A stretch of DNA of 64,000 nucleotides, taken from contig OY821743.1 of the NCBI GenBank assembly GCA_963682055.1, positions 32,474,702 through 32,538,701 on the forward strand, given 5' to 3'. The position numbers and the translations under genes are program-made. Origin of the DNA: Primula veris (lineage: Eukaryota > Streptophyta > Magnoliopsida > Ericales > Primulaceae). Positions within the stretch are counted from its first letter, which is position 1, and each line of letters starts with the position of its first letter. The notes under the pieces are model-generated. The model did not search any database, was not told the DNA's origin, and saw only the letters and a program-made list of their open reading frames with translations. Shown here piece by piece: positions 24,601 through 35,600 of the stretch.

Positions 24601-27600
24601 ATAACCCTCATGGGTTAAATCCCATTTCTTTTCTCATTTTCCAGCATTGGCTTTATTGCCTCTTTCGAGTACCAACCTTCGAGTCCAATTATCATTCACA
24701 CCCTTCCTCCGAATAGGTCATGCGATATACCGTTGCGAAGCTAGTCGCACGAGCTACTCAACCGCATTGAGTATGGCCTCAGAAAAACTGAGGAGTCGCA
24801 TTGAAAATTGACTCAAAGATGGTCCCTGACCACTTGGAACAACCATGTATAAAATACATGTTTTCCTACATTTTTCCAACAATCCCCCACATGAATGCAA
24901 TTGGCTCGAAAGCCCATGTCCTAAATGCAAATCAAGAGAACCGCAAAAGTTCACTGCCTAAGGTCAGGTAGCGCGCGCCTTGAACCTGCCGTAGCGGAAT
25001 ACCACCCAGAATACTGCTATTAGGTAGCTGTAAAGCTTTGAACCATCAAGCTTTGTGTATCCCAGAATGGCACCCGCACAGTGCCCTCTCTACCCACGTA
25101 CTAGGCCCTTTAGTTGTTGTCCATATTTGGCCTGGACTGCCTTGGCAACTTCAACTGAGTGCTCTAGTGAATTAGCCCAAGCTCATCACATGGTACCGGC
25201 CTTACACACTCGTTATAGGTGTTCCAAGTCGAAAGTGTCCTGACTCACTTTACTCGACCGTCGAGTTACTTGGATCATTAAGAGCCTCAAGCTCACCCTT
25301 ACAATGGTACAGGTCTATCACTCTGTCATCGCGGAAATGGGCTGGGAACCCCAGGTTCCCGAGTGCTTTGTTCAGTTGCCCTCACAGTTCAGTTTCCCTT
25401 TGAACCTATCAGGAAATATTCCGTTTAGGTTGGGTTGCCTATGTTGGGGCCACCAATTTAATGGGCTTTAATCCCATTCCGTTCGATGACGTCTCGACTC
25501 CTACTTGAGTCAAGCCTTTTGTTAATGGATCCGCTATGTTTTCCTTTGATCTCACAAAATCTAAGGATACCACACCGTTGGATAACAATTCTCTTACGGA
25601 TTTATGTCTCCGACGTATATGTCGAGACTTTCCATTATACATATGATCCTGAGCCCGCGCAATAGCTGATTGACTATCACAATGCATGCTTATTGCGGGA
25701 ACAGGTTTCGGCCACATTGGAATTCCTTCCAATAGACTTCTCAGCCAGTCTGCCTCTTCGGTTGCTATGTCCAACGCTATGAATTCAGATTCCATAGTTG
25801 ACCTTGCAATACATGTCTGTTTGGAGGATCTCCAAGACACAGCAGCTCCTCCCATTATAAACACATATCCACTCGTGGACCTTGTGCTATTGGAGTCTGA
25901 TATCCAGTTGGCATCTGAAAACCCTTCCAGTACCGCTGGATATCTGGTATAGTGCAGCCCGTAATCGGCTGAAAACCTCATATACCTGAGAAGTTTCATT
26001 ATGGCCTTCCAGTGTTCCTCATTTGGATTACTGGTGTATCTGCTCAGTCTACTCACTGAGTTTGCTATGTCTGGTCTGGTGCAATTCATTATATACATGA
26101 GACTGCCTATGACTCGAGAGAACTCTAATTGATTCACACTTTTACCGAAATTCTTTTTCAGGTTACAGTTGAACTCAATTGGGGTTCTTGACATAGCTTT
26201 ACTGTCCTTGTCAAACTTGTCTAAAACTTGTTTAACATAGTGACTTTGGGACAAGGCATACCCTTCTGATGTTTTGGTAATCTTCATACCAAGAATTACA
26301 TCAGCTATACCCAGATCCTTCATATCGAAGTGTTGTGATAACATTTTCTTTGTGGAGCTGATTCTATCATTACTCCCAATTATGATCATGTCATCCACAT
26401 AGAGACAGACTACGACACAGTCTCTTCCACTTCCTTTAGAGTAGACACATTTATCGCACTCATTAATGCGAAAACCGTTTGATAGCATAATTCTATCAAA
26501 CTTCTCATGCCATTGCTTTGGCGCTTGTTTGAGTCCATATAGAGACTTTACAAGTTTGCACACTTGGTGCTCTTTACCAGGAACTACAAACCCTTCCGGT
26601 TGTTACATGTAAATTTCTTCTTCCAGTTCTCCATTCAGAAACGCCGTCTTTACATCCATTTGATGTATTTCCATATCAAACAAAGCTGCGAGAGCAATGA
26701 CGATTCGGATAGACGTTTTCCTGGAGACAGGAGCATAAGTGTCAAAATAATCGACACCTTCCGTTTGCCTGAAGCCTTTCACTACAAGTCTCGCCTTGTA
26801 TTTCTCAATCGTGCCGTCAACCTTTAACTTCCTCTTGAAGACCCACTTGTGACCTAGGGGCTTACATCCTTTCGGAAGATCCACTAGTTCCCAAGTGTGG
26901 TTTTGCATGATTGATTCAATTTCATTTTGAATAGCTTCTTCCCAATATTGGGAATCCGGTGTTGACATAGCTTGTTTATATGTCACCGGTTCGCCTTCAA
27001 TCATGAAGGTTAGGAAATCAGGTCCAAAGGAAGTTTCCTTCCTTGCCCTTTTGCTGCGCCGAGGCTCTTTCTCTTCCTCTTCCTCTGTCGGTTCACTTGC
27101 CCCCACATTTCCTTCACTGTTCAACTCTTCAGTTGGTACAGATGTAGGTAATTTCCGGGGAAAGATATCTTCAAAGAAAGAGGCCTCTCGGCTTTCCATA
27201 TACGTATCTACGTGTACATCGGGATTGTCCGACTTGTGCACGAGAAACCGATATGCACTACTATTCTGTGCATATCCGATGAACACACAGTCCACCGTCT
27301 TAGGACCAATTCTCATCCTCTTAGGAGTGGGAACTAGGACCTTTGCGAGACAACCCCAAACCCGCAGGTTCTTATAACTGGGTTGATGACCTTTCCATAA
27401 TTCATATGGAGTCTTTTCTCGCTTCTTATGTGGTAACTTGTTTAAAACATAGTTAGCGGAAAGTATCGCTTCCCCCCACATGTTCTGGGGTAAACCAGAA
27501 CTGATTAGCATAGCATTCATCATTTCATTTAGCGTTCTATTTTTACGCTCAGCAACTCCATTTTGCTCGGGAGTGTATGGGGCTGTGGTTTGATGTATAA

Positions 27601-30600
27601 TGCCGCTTTCAGCGCATATCTGTTCAAACGGTGATTCATATTCACCGCCTCTATCACTTCTCAATGTTTTAATTTTCTTATTGAGTTGATTTTCAACTTC
27701 GGTCTTATAAAGAGCGAATTTCTCTACTGCTTCGTCTTTACTTCTCATTAAGTAAACGTAACAATATCTAGTACAATCATCTATAAAGGTGATAAAGTAC
27801 TTTTTCCCTCCTCGCGTTTGTATAAACTTTAAGTCGCATACATCCGTGTGTATTAGACCGAGAGGTTCACTTTCTCGTTCAACATGTTGAAACAATGATT
27901 TCGTTAATTTTGCCTCTACACAAATCTCACATTTGTGCTGCTTATCAAAAACGAAATTTGGTATTAGTTTTAGTGATATTAATTTCTTTAAAGAATTATA
28001 ATTCACGTGACCTAATCTACCATGCCACAAATGAAATGACTCAAATAAATAATTAAACTCAGAATTTTTATTGGCCTCTTGGGCAACAGTCATTACATTG
28101 CTAGTGCTAGTCTCAGCTTTAGCACCTCTATTGGGAGCAGGTGTCCCTACGTTTAACTTAAACATGCCGTTGGTCATATAGCCACGGCCTACATAGACAC
28201 CATTTTTGGTGATTACAATTTTATCGGATTCCAAAACTAGTTTGAACCCGTTCTTCACCATCACCGATCCTGATACCAGATTCTTGCGGATATCCGGAAC
28301 ATGAAGCACATTTGTCAACCTCAGCTCTTTTCCAGAGGTCATCTTCATCACCACCATTCCTTTTCCTTCCACCTTGGAAGTAGCAGAATTTCCCATGAAG
28401 CAGCTTTCTCCCTCTACTGCTTCGTAGGTCTTAAACATCCACCTTGTTGAGCAGATGTGGCTTGTGGCGCCAGTATCCAGCCACCACTCTTTGGGGTTGC
28501 TCCCCACGAGATTGACCTCAGAGACCACAGCAGTAAAGTGGTCATCATCTCGTCCTCCCTCAGCCAGATGAGCCTGAGCTGGAGCTTTCCTCTTCCATTT
28601 GCCCTTGAAGTTCCTCGGAGGGGGCTTAGGCTTAGCAGCGCCTTTATTGTCATAACAGTCCGCGGCACGATGGCCGGTCCTGTTACACACAAAGCAGGTT
28701 CCCGTAAATTTCTTTGCGACAACAGCACTGCCTCCGGTGTCAAAACGTTTCCGTTTGACGTTGGAGCTTTCGACCACATTGGCCTTTGCCATCGGGATGA
28801 CAGCACCACCGACTCTCCTCACGGAGCGACGGTTGCTCACCTCGATATTGAGCTTCTCAATGAGCCCCTCCAACCTCATTTCCTTCCGCTTGTGCTTCAG
28901 GTAGTTTTGAAAGTCTTTCCATGACGGCGGCAATTTCTCAATCATGAGTGCCACCTGGAAAGGCTCGTTTATCACTAGCCCCTCAGCCTCAAGGCGATGG
29001 TAAATGAGTTGGAGCTCCTCAACTTGCTCCATGACACCCCTGCTGTCAGTCATACGGTACTCATGAAAGTCCGTGACAACAAATCTCTTTGTGCCAGCGT
29101 TATTCACTTTGTACTTATTTTCGAGAGTCTCCCATAGCTCCTTTGCAGTAGCTTTGGGCTCGAAAACACTGAACAGCGTGTCATCTAGAGCACACAGGAT
29201 ATAGTTCTTGCATAGGTAGTCGGCATGTCTCCATGCCTCAACCGCAGAGAACGACTGCTCGTCCAGATCGTCCTCACTTAGGACGGGAGCAGTCTCCTTG
29301 AGAAACCTGGTCAGATTCAGGGTCGTGAGATAAAACAGCATCTTTTGCTGCCAACGTTTAAAGTTGTCTCCCCTGAACTTTTCCGGTTTCTCCAGATGAG
29401 AAGTCGGCAAAGTAGGCACAGCCTAATACATCGGTGCCTTGCCTTTGGCCGCAGCCTTGGCTCTTGCCGCAGCCTTAGCTGCGGCCTTAGCCGTGGCCGC
29501 TGCTTCGGCCTCAGCCTCAGCTTTGGCCGCAGCATCCGCCATAGCCGCAGCCGCGGCGGCCTCAGCCGCTGCAGCCATGTCATCGGCGGTAGCCCCCACA
29601 ATCGCATCGCCCCCAATGTTATGGACATCTCCACCAACCATTGGGTCATGCTCACTTCCGATAGGCAACTGAATAGGCGACGTGTTTGTCATCTGAAACG
29701 ACAACACAAAACGTATGAGATACGTGTACAATAAATTCTATAAACAAACACCAAAACTGATATTTGAGTTTGTAAAAGAATTACCAAACAAAATAAAATT
29801 AAACTTTTATCCTTTTAAATATCAATACGGTTGATATTAAAAGGATTGAACGATTCTTATTGAATATCAATACGGTTGGTATCAACAAGATTCAAAATAA
29901 AATTAAAACTGTTTGGAATTTTTTCGTTGTAATTCAATTTCTAATATAATTTAGAATTGAAAACAAGAAAGCATTATTCCTTATAAAAAATAAATAATTG
30001 TATTAATAAATACACGAAAGAAACAACAGGATATCGGTTAAGATTGTTGGTTTCCGTGTACGAAATAACAATTAACAATAAATAAAGGACTAAACAAGAA
30101 TTAATTAAAACCAGTGTAATCTTTATTAATTTCCAAATGGAATACAATAAACTGATTACAACATGTAGGTACTGAAACGTAAATCGAACAAACGTTATCA
30201 GATTATTATTAATTAATAATCTGATGTACTGATTTGTAATTAATAGAAACTGCCGGAATGGAAAGTATAAACTAAACAGCCGGACTGTTCTGTTTTGAAT
30301 TGAAAGTACAGGACTGAATTGAAACTATTCTATTACAGAATTAAATTACAGAATAGTAATGACAGCATAAAACAGAACTTTAAACTAATTACAGAATAGT
30401 AAAAAACTGGACAGAATTGAAACTGGACAGAATTGAAAAAACTGGACAGAATTGGAAAAACTGGACAGAATTAAAAAAAAACTGAACAGAATTGAAAACT
30501 GGACAGAATTAAAATAAACAAGACGAGGCTACTGTTAACAGTATGCCCTTAACCGATATTCGCCCAACCACCTTAGGTTTCTGGTTGCGTTGGCGCTTCG

Positions 30601-32619
30601 ATCCCAAGGTACAACGTCTCGGATGACTCGCCGGAAACTGGCGACGAGTCAAGGTCGAGCTGTTGGTGGGTGGTTCTCTCTGGTTCTAAAATGTAATGCT
30701 GATTTTTGAGAGATGATATATGCTTCTGTATTTTATTTCAGAATGTTGTGTGTTTGACATGTGGGGGGTCTGCCTATTTATAGGCTTGCTGAGTATCTCA
30801 GCCATTAAGGTCACTTTACTACTGTCAGTTTTCAAAATTCGAAACTGCAGTATTAACTTTGCAATCAAATCATATTTATTGCAACGGTTACAGCTTTGCT
30901 GGAAGCTTTTTCCCGAACAGGCGCGCTTTTTCCCGTCGAGCAAGCCCGCCCGTCGAGCAAGCCCGCCCGTCGAGCAAGCCCGCCCGTCGAGCAAGCCCGC
31001 CCGTCGAGCAAGCCCGCCCGTCGAGCAAGCCCGCCCGTCGAGCAAGCCCGCCCGTCGAGCAAGCCCGCCCGTCGAGCAAGCCCGCCCGTCGAGCAAGCCC
31101 GCCCGTCGAGCAAGCCCGCCCGTCGAGCAAGCCCGCCCGTCGAGCAAGCCCGCCCGTCGAGCAAGCCCGCCCGTCGAGCAAGCCCGCCCGTCGAGCAAGC
31201 CCGCCCGTCGAGCAAGCCCGCCCGTCGAGCAAGCCCGCCCGTCGAGCAAGCCCGCCCGTCGAGCAAGCCCGCCCGTCGAGCAAGCCCGCCCGTCGAGCAA
31301 GCCCGCCCGTCGAGCAAGCCCGCCCGTCGAGCAAGCCCGCCCGTCGAGCAAGCCCGCCCGTCGAGCAAGCCCGCCCGTCGAGCAAGCCCGCCCGTCGAGC
31401 AAGCCCGCCCGTCGAGCAAGCCCGCCCGTCGAGCAAGCCCGCCCGTCGAGCAAGCCCGCCCGTCGAGCAAGCCCGCCCGTCGAGCAAGCCCGCCCGTCGA
31501 GCAAGCCCGCCCGTCGAGCAAGCTCATGTGTGGTACACAATACACACATGTGTATATGGACACACTACTTGATATCCACATGGGATACCCTAGTATATAT
31601 ATTGTAAAAATCACTCATGATTTTCCAATGTGGGATAACCCTCATGGGTTAAATCCCATTTCTTTTCTCATTTTCCAGCATTGGCTTTATTGCCTCTTTC
31701 GAGTACCAACCTTCGAGTCCAATTATCATTCACACCCTTCCTCCGAATAGGTCATGCGATATACCGTTGCGAAGCTAGTCGCACGAGCTACTCAACCGCA
31801 TTGAGTATGGCCTCAGAAAAACTGAGAAGTCGCATTGAAAATTGACTCAAAGATGGTCCCTGACCACTTGGAACAACCATGTATAAAATACATGTTTTCC
31901 TACATTTTTCGAACATAATTTTCATAAAATCAATAACATGAATTTGTTGTACTTGAAGTGGTTGTCTACTTGCCGTAGTATTTAATTTGTTAGATTAGCT
32001 GGTGAGCTGTTTGGTAAGGGAACTACCGAACTACTACGATCTAGTGGTACCCATGCGATATCAATTTTTAAGATTCGGGTCAATTTTCTAATGTCTACCA
32101 AAACTGAAATCTCTGGGTTGACTAAAGTTTCAAAGTTGTGGTCATACTTATTAAACCTTTTGGAAAACTTGACCAGAAAAAAGAAATTTTTTGAAAGCAA
32201 CCAATTGAATTTTCAAAATAATATCGTTATACTAATATAATAAGAATATAATAAGGGTGATACTAAGACACACAACTAACATACAACTACCACACTTTTT
32301 AGTTAATGAAATACATATTTATTTATTCCTTAAAATATACATAAAATATAATCAATAATTTCATAAACCAAAATATAAATATTCAACCTAATAAAAACTC
32401 AACCTATTAAAACTCAAATAAAAATATAATAGAACCCTAATTGAATCTACAATAAATTTAAATATTAATTAAAAATAATTTTTTTTATTAAATATAGTAT
32501 TACTATATATATATATAGTAAATGTTATTAGATGAACTAATGTTAACCATTAAAAGTAAGTAAACGAATGATTGTGATTGATGTGTAAAGATAATATGTT
32601 TTTTTATACGTATATAGAT

Positions 32620-32668
<49 letters not shown>

Positions 32669-35600
32669 TCAGACATCTATACATGTATATCATCTTTAAT
32701 TCCTATTTGTAGACCATGTGCATGGCATGCAGGTCAAACTTTTGTTAACCAATTCAAAAATATGATTAATAATTGATTGTTTAATTAAAGGTCAAAAAGA
32801 AATTGGTAATATGTGCGAGTCTGTGTGGATAGCAAATTCACTGTTTTACCAAAAGATATATTGGGTGCTAGAAATAGAAATTATCATGGAAATTTACCCA
32901 TGATAATTGCATTTCGACTCCTAAATCATGTATGCAAGTATCTAACGATCAAGACTGTTAATTGGTTAGTTGGATTGCAGTATTTTAATAATAATGTTGT
33001 TGGTTAAAAGAACACAAAGTACTTAACAGATTAACTAGGAATGACAAATTGATAAAATTAGATTCAGGAAAAATGAATTGCCCATTATTATTTGTGCTTG
33101 AATAATACTTTGATATTTATCCCTCTTTAAACTTAAATCTTAAAGAATTCCTGATCACGTTTAATTTACATTAATTCAGGAGGTGTAACAACAATGAGAC
33201 CGTTTCTCAAAAAATTCTTCCCGTCGATACTCAAAAAGGCTGCTGAGGCCAAAACAAACGTGTACTGTATCTACGATAGTCAAGTTTTAACTGCATTTAC
33301 GTCTTCTTTATATCTAGCAGGGCTAGTGGCATCACTGGCAGCAAGCCGTTTAACTGCTGCCTTAGGCCGCCGCAATATTATGGTGGTTGGTGGTTGTACG
33401 TTTTTTACAGGAGCTGCGATAAACGGTGGGGCTAAGAATATTGCGATGCTTATTTTGGGACGCGTCCTGCTTGGATTTGGTGTTGGTTTTACAAATCAGG
33501 TAACAATTTATTACGATCAAGTTTAGTTTGTATTACAAAATTGGTTTCCTACTGAAAACATACTATTTAAAGTTTAATTTTTTTTTAAAAAGCTCACATT
33601 TCCGCTTTTTAGACCGCCAAAAACTTACGCGCTTTTTTGTGTTTTTAGTGTAGGTCTTGCAAAAAACGGGTTAATATCAATTTTTGTGACCTGGAACAAA
33701 ATTGATTTGATAACCTGTCTTTCAAATGTTTTAATTTAGTGACCCATGTTATGCATTGTTATTGATTTAATGACATTCCGTCAACTTTTTTGGATGAATT
33801 TTTTTATAAATTACCAATTTAGTCCGTATAGTTTGAAACTTTATAATATAACCTTCAAATTATAATACGTGCAGATTTCAGTTTGAAAAAAGTTAAATTA
33901 TAATACTTCGACTTAATTTTTTGTAATACAATAAAAAAATATCTCACAGATTCAAAAGCTTGTAAAAATATTTTTTATTTTTTTATTTTTGCAGAATTGT
34001 GTAAAGTACTCCTACTTCTTATAATTTTTTTTAAAAAAAACTACTTCAAAAGCAAAAAAGAAGATTAATTTTTTTTCAAAAAGAAGAGAATTAATAAATA
34101 ATATCAATTTTTGAAGAAAGGATTTATTCTTCAAAAATTTTGTGTAATATATAAAATCTCTTTCCAAAACAAAAAAAAATTCTTAGAAAATGTTGCTTTA
34201 TCTAAAGAAATTTTTTTCCTAAAAAATAGAGTTCTTTCCAAAATCGTTTTTTTCTTTAGTAAACAATTCAAAATAAATTGCTTAAGTAAACATTATATTG
34301 GTAAAGAGAAAAAAAATTCGTACACTTTTTTTAATCATAAACTAACCTTTTTTGAAAAAAAATCTTTGAAAAACTTTTTTTCAAAATAGTTGCTAAGTTG
34401 AAAATGTGACTTTTCCCAATAAAAAATAATATTTTATTTCTTCTGAAAATGGGTTAATTTTGTTATTTTCATCGATTTACTAGATTAATTGTTAATTTCT
34501 AAAGTACATGGACCGCACTATAAATGTTTTAAACTTTTAAAGTTAAGTTTAACGTTTTGCATTTAAAAAGTTAACGGAGGGTCACTAAATTATTAAAAAT
34601 GTATAACCTAAATTAATATTTTTGAAATTCAGGTCACCAAATCAATTTTGGGCTAAAACTCAGGACACTAATTTGATATTCACCCGTAAAAAAAGCTTTA
34701 GCTTGTTTTCACTTTTTAAAACACCTGGCCTAAATGATAGGCGTGTTTGTAGCGTCATTTAAGCTTGGTTCTTTTTTCCTAGAAGTTGGACCAACTTACA
34801 AGCTGAAATTTTATGTTTATGGTTTGTTTAGCTGCCAATAATACTAGAATTTTTAAGCTGGATGACAACCTTTTTCTTCTCAAACTTAAAAAAACTCACT
34901 TATTTGTTGATAAGCTCAAGCAAACGAACTTTTATGTTGACCAAATTAGTAAGTCTAATACGTAAACATCAAGAGATAATAATATTAATACAGTTGAACC
35001 TCTGTATATAGTGATAACATCGGGATCAGGACAAAATATTAATATATGGAAGTTATTTTTAAATAGAGCTTTATATATAAAAAAACATAATTTTATTTAA
35101 ATATATATTTTGTATAATATAACATATATGTATAAATTGTTTCACTAATTAGCACAAATATTTAATAGACAAGTACATATTTTTACTTTAATTAGTTAAA
35201 CATATGATGAGATGAATTTAAAGATGTGGAAAATCAAGTACATAATTAATTAGAAAATCGAGTATATGTATATAAAAAGTGGAAATTAATCTAAATTTTA
35301 TTTAATGCAAGCTTTATATGTATAAACACTATGTACAATTTAGTATAAAAAACTGTAACGACCCGGTCCTCCGACCAGACCGCCACCATCTGCTTCCTAT
35401 CACCAATACTGTCCGCTTTGGCCCAATTTCGTCCTCGCTTCTTGGGCCGCACGGCTTTAAAAGGCCTTGGTGATAAGAAGGAGGATACTCCTACCTTATA
35501 TACCATATAGGTACTACATATCTAGGCGATGTGGGATAGCTCACTTCTCTTTACCACGGTATTTTCCTACGAAAATCCTGGTTTTTACACTCTTCCCCCC

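Larger units (their letters stand above)
23445..31915 (-). mobile_element. Ty1/Copia LTR retrotransposon, 8.47 kb, antisense in intron 1
   Basis: The element is full-length on the minus strand. The 5' LTR is 30045-31915 (1,871 bp) and the 3' LTR 23445-24881 (1,437 bp), with TGTT...AACA termini. Perfect 5-bp target duplications TAATT lie at 23440-23444 and 31916-31920. A polypurine tract (ATGTGGGGGAT, 24882-24892) abuts the 3' LTR. The internal region encodes gag, protease, integrase, reverse transcriptase and RNase H in Copia order. Outside the tandem arrays I count about seven LTR mismatches over about 1.29 kb, so the insertion is young. Confidence 0.97.

Noticed and set aside
26561..26563. 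Possible separate start for the 3' part of the Copia polyprotein
   Set aside because: The codon is GTG in the middle of reverse transcriptase. The segment is simply what remains in frame after the TAA at 26603-26605.
29317..29734. Open frames over the Ala-rich gag segment in other frames (Leu/Arg-rich, Ser-rich)
   Set aside because: Shadows of the GC-rich repetitive gag coding.
30937..31522. Regular short repeat resembling a CRISPR array
   Set aside because: Units are contiguous with no spacers, in a plant LTR. It is a minisatellite.
30686..31750. Several overlapping long open frames on both strands with periodic RRAGLLDGR / [15 protein letters not shown] peptides
   Set aside because: They are by-products of the 17-bp minisatellite, which lacks stops in all frames. 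There is no independent gene evidence.
34111..34389. 92-residue Lys/Phe-rich open frame
   Set aside because: AT-rich interior of a MULE-like element; composition-driven.
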